Assembly: GCA_002257045.1 (NCBI GenBank)
Contig: NCHD01000020.1
Coordinates: 1-39,336 of the forward strand
Length of the DNA: 39,336 nucleotides
Origin: Hydrogenophilales bacterium 16-61-112
GTDB lineage: Bacteria; Pseudomonadota; Gammaproteobacteria; Burkholderiales; Thiobacillaceae
Direction: 5' to 3'
The translations under genes and the position numbers were made by a program. Below, piece after piece: positions 1 through 7,546 of this stretch (the stretch's first letter is position 1; each line of letters begins with the position of its first letter). The notes under the pieces are model-generated. The model saw only the letters and a list, made by a program, of their open reading frames with translations, was not told the DNA's origin and searched no databases.

Positions 1-1
1 G

Positions 2-823
2 ACGGCTGAGCACAGCAGCAACGACGGCTCGGTGATTTTTTTCGAGGACTCTGCCGACGTCGTGTTCGAGCGTGCCGCGCAAGAGCCGGTCGCGGTTCCA
101 TCTACCGAAGATAGCGATGCCGCCCACGACGAGGGCGCGGCAGCCGGCCTGATAGGCGATCTGTTTTCCGGCGCGACTCGCGCAGTGACGTCGCTGCTCA
201 ATCTCACCACCTATTACGAAATGAAAAAGCGCGCCGGCACCGTAGGGAAAAACGGTGTCGCGCCGCTCATCGATGGGCTGGACGGACAACTGGGAAAGCT
301 GAACCGGATCCACCTGATCGGGCACAGTTTTGGCGGACGACTGGTCACGGCTGCCGCCGCCAATGCGATGACTGACAAGATTTATAGCCTGGTTCTGCTG
401 CAGGCCGCTTTCTCACACAACGGTTTCTCAAAAACCCAAAACGGCTTTTTTCGCAGCATGGTCGACAACCAGCGCATCAAGGGACCTATTGTCGTCACCC
501 ATACCCGAAACGATACGGCTGTGGGTCGCGCGTACCCGCTCGCCTCGCGGATCAGTGGCGTCAACGCGGCGAGCTTGGGCGATGCCAACGACGTCTTCGG
601 CGGAATCGGCAGCAATGGCGCGCAGCGAATGGAGGACGGCGAGGTCGTGGGCGCAATCAATGCGTTGCTCCCATCCGGCCAGGCATACGCGTGGCAACCG
701 GGCAAGTTCCACAATTTGGAAAGCAGCGCGTTCATCGTCGACCCCAGCGGCGGTGACGCTCACGGTTTCGTTTACGTGCCTCAAGTCGCCTGGGCAATCA
801 GCCGGGTGATTGTGTCAGCGTAA
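2..823 (+). CDS. alpha/beta-hydrolase-fold protein, 5' end outside window
   Basis: The reading frame is open to the left edge of the window, so the N-terminus is missing. The visible part has a nucleophile elbow (GHSFGGR, codons near 320-340) followed by a helix rich in small residues, as in serine hydrolases of the alpha/beta fold. A downstream NDTAVG segment and a DAHGF segment near the C-terminus are placed where the catalytic Asp and His would lie. The first visible ~60 residues are acidic and low in complexity and look like a linker. The substrate cannot be told. No partner gene is visible; the next gene is on the opposite strand. The fold is fairly sure, the enzymatic function is not. 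Confidence 0.6.
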   Translation, partial: TAEHSSNDGSVIFFEDSADVVFERAAQEPVAVPSTEDSDAAHDEGAAAGLIGDLFSGATRAVTSLLNLTTYYEMKKRAGTVGKNGVAPLIDGLDGQLGKLNRIHLIGHSFGGRLVTAAAANAMTDKIYSLVLLQAAFSHNGFSKTQNGFFRSMVDNQRIKGPIVVTHTRNDTAVGRAYPLASRISGVNAASLGDANDVFGGIGSNGAQRMEDGEVVGAINALLPSGQAYAWQPGKFHNLESSAFIVDPSGGDAHGFVYVPQVAWAISRVIVSA

Positions 824-898
824 AAGCAAGGAGGCGGTCGCTTACGCCCATCGTTGAAAGTTTAAGCGAAGCGGAAGGCTCGAATATAAAAGCCTGAC

Positions 899-1270
899 CT
901 ACCCCATTTTTCCGGGTTTGCCTCGATACACACACCCCGAATCGTGCGTCTCCATTACTTTTATTTGAGACAGGCCGGGCAACACGGGCTGGAGCTGCTG
1001 CCACAACCACACAGCCAGATTTTCACTGGTGGGATTTTCCAGCCCGGCGATGTCGTTGAGATTGCGGTGATCGAGCGCAGTGTGGATGGGTTGCCAGGCC
1101 GCTTCAATGTCGGCGAAGTCGAGCACCCAGCCCAGTTGGGGATCAATCTCGCCGCTGAGGGTGAGTTCGACCTGGAAGGAATGGCCGTGCAGGCGCGAAC
1201 ACGGATGCGAGGGAGGCAGTGCGGGCAGGCGCCGCGCGCATTGCAGGTGAAAGATGCGGAAAATATCCAT
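899..1270 (-). CDS. queD: 6-carboxytetrahydropterin synthase family protein (QueD), with one zinc ligand changed
   Basis: QueD converts dihydroneopterin triphosphate to 6-carboxytetrahydropterin in queuosine/7-deazapurine synthesis. The 123-aa protein has the family length and most signatures: Cys followed by RLHGHSF (two zinc His and the catalytic Cys region), GWVLDFADI, LDHRNLND, GLENPTSENLA and the C-terminal GCVYRG with the preceding conserved Glu. The first zinc ligand is unusual: where E. coli QueD has AAHRL (His16), this protein has CARRL, Arg at position 13. That would leave two of three zinc histidines, so activity is uncertain. The gene stands alone and diverges from the rhodanese genes. 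Family assignment is firm; function as QueD is not. Confidence 0.85.
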   Translation of the reverse strand: MDIFRIFHLQCARRLPALPPSHPCSRLHGHSFQVELTLSGEIDPQLGWVLDFADIEAAWQPIHTALDHRNLNDIAGLENPTSENLAVWLWQQLQPVLPGLSQIKVMETHDSGCVYRGKPGKMG

Positions 1271-1373
1271 GCGGCATTTTCGCGCAACTTGCCGATGCTG
1301 GCTATGCAGCAGCTATCGGGGTTCCATCCCAGCAGATACACTTCAAGCCATCCTGTTTTTCTTCGGAATCACC

Positions 1374-1820
1374 ATGTCTGCCCACCGCTTGCCGCTTGTC
1401 ACCCTTGCCGCGTTCATGCTGGTCACGCTCACTGCCTGTTCCCAGGACAGCGGCCCCACGCTCACGGCACCCGATGCCTATGCCAGGGCCCAAGCCGGCA
1501 CCCTCACGCTGATCGACATTCGCCACCCTGACGAATGGCGGCAGACCGGCGTGGCCAAAGGCGCGCTCCGCATCGACATGACAGACACGCAGGGCGAGGC
1601 TGGCTTTGTCCAGCGGGTGGCGACCAAAATGGGGGATGGGAAAAACGCACCGATCGGCCTGCTCAGCCTCGGCGGCAACCGCGCTGCCAATGCCCAAAAA
1701 GTGTTGCGCGAAGCGGGTTTCACCCAAGTTTATAACGTCAAGGAAGGCATGGACGGAAGCAGTGCCGGGCCGGGCTGGATTGCGCGCGGATTGCCCATGC
1801 AGCCCTGCGCGGATTGCTGA
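1374..1820 (+). CDS. rhodanese-like lipoprotein, catalytic Cys replaced by Ser
   Basis: 148 aa starting at an ATG that gives a lipoprotein signal peptide (hydrophobic stretch, then LTAC at the lipobox), so the product should be exported and membrane-anchored. A single rhodanese-like domain follows (LIDIRHPDEW, then a C-terminal VYNVKEGM...GW segment). In the active-site loop the sequence is LLSLGGNR where the neighbouring copy has LICRTGNR: the sulfur-carrying Cys is Ser (AGC instead of TGC). It therefore should not have classical sulfurtransferase activity. It is the first of a tandem pair of equal length with the downstream gene at 1895, clearly a duplication. Confidence 0.8.
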   Translation: MSAHRLPLVTLAAFMLVTLTACSQDSGPTLTAPDAYARAQAGTLTLIDIRHPDEWRQTGVAKGALRIDMTDTQGEAGFVQRVATKMGDGKNAPIGLLSLGGNRAANAQKVLREAGFTQVYNVKEGMDGSSAGPGWIARGLPMQPCADC

Positions 1821-1894
1821 TGCGTGCCTTCCGCATGAGGGGGAGATGACGCAACGATGAACTGTCAAGATTGGTTTTTATTTCAGGAGTATTC

Positions 1895-2341
1895 ATGTTG
1901 ACGCAACGCCTTTCCCTCGCGACAGCGGCCGCATTCCTGCTGCTGTCGATCAATGCCTGTTCGCAGGACAGCGGCCCCACACTCACCGCACCCGATGCCT
2001 TTGCGCAGGCGCAAGCGGGCAAGCTGACGCTGATCGACATTCGCCGTCCGGACGAATGGAAACAGACCGGGGTGGCAAAGGGCGCGCTGCAAATCAACAT
2101 GGCGCATCCTCAGGGCGATGCGGGCTTTGTGTCGCAGGTGACAGCCGAGACCGGCGGTGACAAGAACGCGCCGATTGGCCTGATCTGCCGCACCGGCAAC
2201 CGCACCACGCAGATGCAGCGCGTGTTGACGGACGCGGGCTTCACCCAGATTTACAACATCAAGGAAGGCATGGCCGGCAGCGGCGCAGGGCCGGGTTGGA
2301 TCGCGCGCGGCCTGCCGGTGGAGGCGTGCGAACGCTGTTGA
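1895..2341 (+). CDS. rhodanese-like lipoprotein with intact active-site Cys
   Basis: 148 aa with a lipoprotein signal (INAC lipobox) and one rhodanese-like domain. The active-site loop CRTGNR holds the catalytic Cys and basic residues expected for a sulfurtransferase acting outside the cytoplasmic membrane. The start is supported by a CAGGAG ribosome site nine bases upstream. It is about the same along its whole length as the preceding gene (shared CSQDSGPTLTAPDA after the lipobox and PGWIARGLP near the end), so the pair arose by tandem duplication. The last residues, like those of its twin, end in a Cys-X-X-Cys pair (CERC / CADC). Substrate unknown. Confidence 0.85.
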   Translation: MLTQRLSLATAAAFLLLSINACSQDSGPTLTAPDAFAQAQAGKLTLIDIRRPDEWKQTGVAKGALQINMAHPQGDAGFVSQVTAETGGDKNAPIGLICRTGNRTTQMQRVLTDAGFTQIYNIKEGMAGSGAGPGWIARGLPVEACERC

Positions 2342-2354
2342 TGCGATGAAAAAA

Positions 2355-2381
2355 CCCCTGCCTCCGTAACGAAGGCAGGGG
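2355..2381 (-). terminator. terminator for the PEP-CTERM gene
   Basis: Perfect 9-bp stem CCCCTGCCT/AGGCAGGGG with a 9-base loop. The run of A on its left side is a T-run when read on the minus strand, the direction of the gene ending at 2441. Confidence 0.75.
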
Positions 2382-2390
2382 CCGGGTTCA

Positions 2391-2407
2391 GGCCGCGAGT
2401 TGCGGCC
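2391..2407 (+). terminator. candidate terminator after the rhodanese pair
   Basis: A GC-rich 6-bp stem (GGCCGC/GCGGCC, 5-base loop) is followed by TTGTTTTTGT on the plus strand, about 50 bases after the second rhodanese stop. It lies inside the convergent region shared with the minus-strand terminator at 2355-2381 and slightly before the end of the PEP-CTERM gene. Confidence 0.5.
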
Positions 2408-2440
2408 TTGTTTTTGTCTGGCAAAACCAGCGTGCGGCAA

Positions 2441-3040
2441 TCAAGCTGCGCGTCGCCGCACCGCGAAGCCAACCAGCCCCAACCCCGCCAGCAAACTGGC
2501 CGCAACGTCCGGCTCGGGAACCGGACTGGCGGACAGGCTGACCGACGGCGCTTGCGCCAGCACGTTCATCATGCCGGTGTCGCTGGCGTTGATGACCAGC
2601 GACGCGCCCCAGTTGGGGTCGGCCAGCAGGCTGTTATAGCTGCTGTCATACAACGACAGGCTGAATGCCGTGCCCGAACCGGATGCGTTCGGTATCGGCT
2701 CGTTGATGTCGACCCGGAAACTGATGGCTGTTCCAAACGTGACGCCCTGCAGCCAGTCGTTGAAATCCTGGCTGTTGCCCAGCGTGAGCGTGCCATCCAG
2801 ACTGCCGCTCACATCGCCTGAAAAGGTTGGCATCGGCTGCAACAAGCCGGTGGAGCTAAAAGACATGATGGTGGCGGAAGCCGCCGGCGCGAAGGCATCG
2901 GCAGGATTGAACTGGAAATCCAGCCAGCCGCTTTGACCGGAAAGCGCGCTGGTATCGACGTTGACGTACCAGGTATCAGCCAGGGCCGCGTGGTTGCCCA
3001 ACAGTGCCAGCAGGCTGGCGGCGAGAATTTTTCTGATCAC
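2441..3040 (-). CDS. PEP-CTERM sorting domain protein
   Basis: 199 aa, GTG start with AAGGA seven bases upstream. An N-terminal signal peptide (cleavage near ALA-D at ~22) is followed by a beta-rich, Ser/Thr/Gly-rich domain with no motif I can name. The C-terminus has the sorting signal: VPEP, a hydrophobic helix (SLLAGLGLVGFAV) and an RRR cluster. Such proteins are exported, cut by an exosortase and linked to extracellular polymers; no exosortase is in the window. It lies downstream of the phosphoesterase gene on the same strand, but a hairpin with a T-run (3067-3100) sits in the 66-bp gap, and I see no clear promoter there. Confidence 0.85.
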   Translation of the reverse strand: MIRKILAASLLALLGNHAALADTWYVNVDTSALSGQSGWLDFQFNPADAFAPAASATIMSFSSTGLLQPMPTFSGDVSGSLDGTLTLGNSQDFNDWLQGVTFGTAISFRVDINEPIPNASGSGTAFSLSLYDSSYNSLLADPNWGASLVINASDTGMMNVLAQAPSVSLSASPVPEPDVAASLLAGLGLVGFAVRRRAA

Positions 3041-3066
3041 GGTGCATTCCTTTTTGAAGATAAAAA

Positions 3067-3100
3067 CGGGCGACCCGCTACTTGCGCAACAGGTGACCCG
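3067..3100 (-). terminator. terminator or attenuator between phosphoesterase and PEP-CTERM genes
   Basis: Eleven-position stem with one mismatch (CGGGTCACCTG / CGGGTCGCCCG on the minus strand, 12-base loop) followed by TTTTT. It lies just after the phosphoesterase stop and 27 bases before the PEP-CTERM start codon. Confidence 0.7.
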
Positions 3101-3106
3101 AAAGAC

Positions 3107-5185
3107 TTACACGCCGCCGGTGTAGGCTGCCGGCGAGTAGATGATCGTGCCGGACGTCTTCCTGAACTGCACCAGCACGCTCTGACTGCTCCCGGGCGCA
3201 AGACTGCCGCTCAGTTTCAGATAGGGCTGGCTGTAATAGCTGCCCGCTGCGTTGACCACCGTGACGCCCGCAGGCAAGCCTTCCAGCACCACCTTGAGCG
3301 GCGCCTGCAGCGGCACGGCGCCGGTGTTGGTGAGCGTGATTTGCGCGGTGTAGATTTGCGTCCCGGCGTTGAAGACCAAACCGGATTTGGACAGTTTCGC
3401 GCCTGCGGTCACGCGCACGGCAAGCGGCTGGACAAAGGGCTGCTCGGGCCAGGCCGGGGTCGCTGCGGCATCCGCAATATTGCGCTGCGTGCTATCCGCC
3501 AGCCAGCCTTGCGACAAGGCGGTACTGAACAACTCCTGCGGGTACCAGGGATTGCCGGTCGCCGGATTGAGCAGTGACGTGACGTTGCTGAAGCCCGCGA
3601 AACTACACAATACCGTCCCGCTGCCATCCGCCGTGTCGGTGGGACGCAGGCAGCCCGTCGCGCTCAGGGTGTCGGCATCCGCCATCGGCGTGCCATCGAG
3701 ATAGCTGATGGACTGCACCCTGTGTCCATCCGGTTGCGACAGGTCAACCTTGATGTTCAAGCCAGACCAGCCATTGAGCCAGCCCCCAGCCTGCGAAAAA
3801 CTGTTGAGCGAATACACGGCCGTCAAATCGCTTTCGATGATGGATTTGATGGTTGAGGCCTGGACCGTCCCCGTCCCGAGGGTATAGGGCACGGGAATGT
3901 AGCGGTACACGTCCTCAATGGTCAGCGCGCCGTCCGCAATGTGATTGTCTTCGTAGAGCGTGCCCGCAGCAGGCGTCGGGCCATCCATGCGCAGGCCGGG
4001 CGTCAGCGCGATGGCCGTTCCGGTTTGCTGGCGCAAGGTGTCGGTCCAGGCATGATTGAAAGTCGATTCCAGCGCGTCTTCACGGTCCAGCGGCGCATAC
4101 ACGTGACCGAGCACGGTATTGATGGGCTGCGTCAGCTTGAGCGTCATGCCCGACATGGGAACCGTCATGTTGGGGTTGGCGACGAGGAAGGGCGCGCGCG
4201 CCGCATCGACCAGGGACTTCATCGCAGGATCGTCAGGAATGCTCGAATCCACCGGCAGCAGCGTCCAGTTGAATACCGGCGCCTGACCGCTGACGATATC
4301 GACATCCATCCGCCCCAGCCAGCCGTCATGACCCGCTTCGACCACCAGCGCGCCGCTCTTGGTCTTGAGCGGAGCGAAAATCGTGTCATGAGTATGCGCC
4401 GAGAAAAACACATCGACGGCGCCCGCGTTGATCACATCCGCCAGGCGGTAATCCTTTTGCAGGCCCAGTTCGCTCATCACCATCACCAGTTGCGCGCCCT
4501 GGCTGCGCAGGGTTTGCGCCTGCGCGTTGACCAGGTCGCGATAGGCCGTCTCGCCCTGGGTGAACGACAACCCGGCTGCCAGCACAGTGTCCATCTGTGC
4601 AACGATATCGGAGGTCAGGCCGATGAAGCCGACCTTCACGCCGCCCACGGTTTTGGTAAACGTGCCTGGCAGCAACAGGCTGCCCGAATTGGCGCCTGCC
4701 GTGGATTGCATATTGGCCGCGATGTTGGGGAACGCCGGGCGTTTGATCATGAGGCTCACCGTGCTCTGGAGCAGATTCCTTTGCACATTCGTCAAGGTAT
4801 TGACGTAGCGCAGGCGCAGTACATTGGGGCCGTAGGCAAAATCCCAGTTGCCCGGCACGCCCACATCCACGCCCAGCGCGTTAAGCGGATCGACCACCGC
4901 ATTGCCCAGGGTATACAGCGCCTCGACGCCGCCGTGATAGGTGTCGCCCACGTTCATCAAGACCGTATTCGGATTTTGCGCACGGATCTGTTTCACCAGC
5001 GTGGCGACGCGCGCCAGGCCGCCCCGCGATTCGTAGACCACCTGGCCGTTCTTCACCACCTTGTCCAGATGGGGCGTCAGGTGCGCGTGCAGATCGTTGT
5101 TCTCGATAAACGTCAGGGTGACGGCGCCGGCCTGCGTGGAGAACAGGACGGCAATCAGCAACAATGGGATCGGGGTGACTTTCAT
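3107..5185 (-). CDS. secreted 5'-nucleotidase/SoxB-like metallophosphoesterase with C-terminal Ig-like domain
   Basis: 692 aa from an ATG giving a clean signal peptide (cleavage after ~20, QAGA); the frame stays open further upstream but that part does not look like protein. Metallophosphoesterase motifs: D31-x-H33 (NNDLHAHL), GD81, GN113W114DF and H264-T-H266. A 5'-nucleotidase C-terminal-type domain follows (~310-580), then an Ig/CARDB-like beta domain (~595-692). Two usual residues differ: the catalytic-dyad His of GNHEF is Trp, as I recall for SoxB-type enzymes, and the SHxG metal His is Glu (SELG, E239). It diverges from a two-component system. Likely periplasmic or extracellular hydrolase of a phospho- or thio-ester; substrate unknown. 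Confidence 0.75.
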   Translation of the reverse strand: MKVTPIPLLLIAVLFSTQAGAVTLTFIENNDLHAHLTPHLDKVVKNGQVVYESRGGLARVATLVKQIRAQNPNTVLMNVGDTYHGGVEALYTLGNAVVDPLNALGVDVGVPGNWDFAYGPNVLRLRYVNTLTNVQRNLLQSTVSLMIKRPAFPNIAANMQSTAGANSGSLLLPGTFTKTVGGVKVGFIGLTSDIVAQMDTVLAAGLSFTQGETAYRDLVNAQAQTLRSQGAQLVMVMSELGLQKDYRLADVINAGAVDVFFSAHTHDTIFAPLKTKSGALVVEAGHDGWLGRMDVDIVSGQAPVFNWTLLPVDSSIPDDPAMKSLVDAARAPFLVANPNMTVPMSGMTLKLTQPINTVLGHVYAPLDREDALESTFNHAWTDTLRQQTGTAIALTPGLRMDGPTPAAGTLYEDNHIADGALTIEDVYRYIPVPYTLGTGTVQASTIKSIIESDLTAVYSLNSFSQAGGWLNGWSGLNIKVDLSQPDGHRVQSISYLDGTPMADADTLSATGCLRPTDTADGSGTVLCSFAGFSNVTSLLNPATGNPWYPQELFSTALSQGWLADSTQRNIADAAATPAWPEQPFVQPLAVRVTAGAKLSKSGLVFNAGTQIYTAQITLTNTGAVPLQAPLKVVLEGLPAGVTVVNAAGSYYSQPYLKLSGSLAPGSSQSVLVQFRKTSGTIIYSPAAYTGGV

Positions 5186-5290
5186 GGTGTGCTCCAAAAT
5201 TTGATCGGCGGCAGCGACCGGCCGATGGAGCGCAGTATCCCGGCGAACCGTGACCTGCTCATGTCTGGGGCGTGATCGTTGATGACGAGG

Positions 5291-5307
5291 TGTGACAATC
5301 TGTGACA
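5291..5307. promoter_or_regulatory. direct repeat TGTGACA-N3-TGTGACA, candidate response-regulator site
   Basis: Two perfect 7-bp copies spaced 10 bp start-to-start lie in the 162-bp divergent region between the phosphoesterase (minus) and the response-regulator gene (plus). Direct repeats with about one helical turn are what OmpR-family dimers bind, so autoregulation and control of the divergent gene are plausible inferences. Confidence 0.4.
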
Positions 5308-5347
5308 GGGCTTCGCGCCCCTGGCGGCACGGTGATAGGCTCACCCC

Positions 5348-6034
5348 ATGGAAAACGCGCGCATTTTGATCGTCGACGATGACATCGAGTTGTCGTCCAT
5401 GCTGGCGACTTATCTGAGCGGGCATGGCCTGTTGGTCACCGTGCTGAACCATGGCGGTGGGGTAGACGCGGCGCTGGCGCAGGCTGCGCCCGACTTGCTG
5501 ATCCTCGACGTGATGCTGCCGGGCGAAGACGGCCTGTCGATTGCCCGCCGCCTCGCCGGCACACTGCCGATCCTGATGCTGTCGGCCAAGGGCGAGGACA
5601 TCGACCGCATCCTCGGGCTCGAATTCGGCGCCGACGATTACCTCGCCAAGCCCTTCAACCCGCGCGAACTGCTGGCGCGCGTCAAGGCCCTGCTACGCCG
5701 CAGCCACAAGCACGCAGGCAACAGCACACTCCGCTTTGGCGACTATCTGCTCGACCTCGAACGCCGCAGCCTGCACCAAAACGGCACGCCGGTCGCACTC
5801 ACCAGCGCCGAGTTCGCTCTGCTCAAAATACTCACCCGCCACCCCGGTCGCGTGTTCACGCGCGATGATCTGGTGACTGCCGCCAGCAGCGGTCCCGACC
5901 GCCTGCCGTTCGACCGCTCGATCGACGCCCGCGTAGCGCGCCTGCGCAAAAAGCTCGGCGACGATCCAGACGCGCCGCGCTATATCCGCACGGTGTGGGG
6001 CGCGGGCTACGTTTTTGTCGGCCATGAAGAATGA
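5348..6034 (+). CDS. OmpR-family two-component response regulator
   Basis: 228 aa. The receiver domain (1-~118) has the acidic pocket D10-D12, phospho-acceptor D54 (LILDVMLP), S79 and K101 (KPFNP). The C-terminal winged helix (~130-225) shows the OmpR/PhoB pattern (LTSAEFALLKIL, RSIDARVARLRKKLGDD, IRTVWGAGYVF). It is translationally coupled to the sensor kinase: the stop overlaps the kinase start by four bases (ATGA). By its sensor it resembles the OmpR-EnvZ / RstAB type rather than PhoB. The target genes are unknown, but a phosphoesterase gene diverges from it and a PhoX-like gene follows it. Confidence 0.95.
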   Translation: MENARILIVDDDIELSSMLATYLSGHGLLVTVLNHGGGVDAALAQAAPDLLILDVMLPGEDGLSIARRLAGTLPILMLSAKGEDIDRILGLEFGADDYLAKPFNPRELLARVKALLRRSHKHAGNSTLRFGDYLLDLERRSLHQNGTPVALTSAEFALLKILTRHPGRVFTRDDLVTAASSGPDRLPFDRSIDARVARLRKKLGDDPDAPRYIRTVWGAGYVFVGHEE

Positions 6035-7323
6035 AGACGCCCTCGCTCAAGCGCAGCGTGGCGCGTACCTTTGTCGCCTGGATCGCGCTGTTTCAGCTGG
6101 TGGTGTTCTGCCTGTCGGCCTGGTGGGTGGCGTGGCCGCTGCTGCGCGCCGCCTCGAACGACTTCGCCGCGCTCATCGTGCTGTCGGCGCAAACCTGGGT
6201 GGAGCTGCCGCCCGGACGGCGTGACGCATTGCAGGTTGCGCTGTCGGCCGATCACGGTCTGCAACTGGTCGCGGCCACCGCGCCGCTGCCGGATCAAACC
6301 AGCTACCTGCCTTTCGTCCATCTGCTGCAGAAACGGCTCACCGAGCTATCCGGACAACCTGCCCAGGTGGTGTGGGATGAAACCGGACATCGCTATCTGG
6401 CCGACCTCCGGCTCGGCAACACGCAACTGCGCTTTGCCTTCGCACGCCAGCGCATCGGCACCAATCCGCCGCTGGCGATCCTCGCCATCCTGTTCGCCAG
6501 CCTCAGTCTCGCCCTGCTGGTTGCCCACCTGGTCTCGCGCCGCCTGACCCGCCCACTCATCCGCCTCGAACACGCGGTGCAGGCGATGGGGCGCGGTGAA
6601 ACCCCCGCCCTGCCCGTCGAAACCGGGGTGCGCGAGCTGAACGGGCTCTCCCGCGAATTCAACGACATGGCGCGCCAGGTGCAGGCGCAAGCGCACACCC
6701 GCACCACCCTGCTGGCAGGGGTATCGCACGATCTGCGCAGCCCGATCGCGCGCCTGCGCATGGCGCTGGAGCTGGCGCGCGATCAGCCCGCCCCGCTGCT
6801 GTTCGACAGCATGGAACGCTATCTGGAACAGATGGACAGTCTGATCGGCGACTTTATTGACTATGGCCGCGCCAGCAGCCAGCGTGAGCTGCAATCGCTG
6901 GCGCTGGCGCCATGGCTTGCCCAACTGGCAAACGAACACCAGGCTGATCTGGGTCCCTGTCACAAAGTCACCCTGCTCACCGACCCGACAGCACTCGAAC
7001 GCGTGCTCGGCAACCTGCTGGAAAACGCCCTCCGCCACGCACCTGTCAGCCCGCCACAGATTCGCTGCAATGCCAGCAAGCACGAAATCAGCATCGCCAT
7101 CCTGGATCGTGGCCCTGGCATTCCCCCCGCGCTACTGGCGCAAGTGTTCGACCCGTTCTTTCGCATCGACCCCGCGCGCCAACCGCCGGGCAGCGGACTC
7201 GGGCTGGCCATCGTGTGGGAAATCTGCCGCGCCCATAGCTGGCGCATCAGCTTGTCCAATCGCGACGAAGGCGGACTACAGGCGAATCTCGTCCTGCCTC
7301 TTGGCAGCACAGGGCAAGCCTGA
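6031..7323 (+). CDS. EnvZ-type sensor histidine kinase
   Basis: 430 aa inner-membrane sensor. TM1 at ~16-42, a periplasmic domain of about 105 residues, TM2 at ~150-170, HAMP (~170-222), then the kinase: H-box VSHDLRSPIARLR with phospho-accepting His near 233, N-box NLLENALRHAP (~326), G1 DRGPGIP (~359) and G2 GSGLGLAIV (~388). The H-box sequence HDLRSPIARLR is the EnvZ/CpxA-like type. It overlaps the response regulator by four bases and must pair with it. The periplasmic signal cannot be read from sequence. Confidence 0.95.
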   Translation: MKTPSLKRSVARTFVAWIALFQLVVFCLSAWWVAWPLLRAASNDFAALIVLSAQTWVELPPGRRDALQVALSADHGLQLVAATAPLPDQTSYLPFVHLLQKRLTELSGQPAQVVWDETGHRYLADLRLGNTQLRFAFARQRIGTNPPLAILAILFASLSLALLVAHLVSRRLTRPLIRLEHAVQAMGRGETPALPVETGVRELNGLSREFNDMARQVQAQAHTRTTLLAGVSHDLRSPIARLRMALELARDQPAPLLFDSMERYLEQMDSLIGDFIDYGRASSQRELQSLALAPWLAQLANEHQADLGPCHKVTLLTDPTALERVLGNLLENALRHAPVSPPQIRCNASKHEISIAILDRGPGIPPALLAQVFDPFFRIDPARQPPGSGLGLAIVWEICRAHSWRISLSNRDEGGLQANLVLPLGSTGQA

Positions 7324-7546
7324 CAGCCAGCCGCCCTACCGCGCGAGATCATTCATTTCCGGCCGCTTGAAACGAAGCTGACATGTTGGCCCGATAGGAT
7401 GCACCGCGTACCGGATCGATACCGGGCGCACGCGCAGGAATCCTGGCTTCCGCTTCGCCGGACAGCCGGATCGCTCCGGGTCCGCCGCGCGGTCTCGTCG
7501 ATTGCGTACGTCTTGCCCCCTGCAACTCACTTAAGGAACGTCTGCC

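Noticed and set aside
3941-5275. 444-codon open frame opposite the phosphoesterase
   Set aside because: Antisense shadow; composition is typical of the reverse strand of GC-rich coding DNA.
7324-7546. Pho box before the PhoX-like gene
   Set aside because: CTGACATGTT is only a half-match and no properly spaced second half-site is present.
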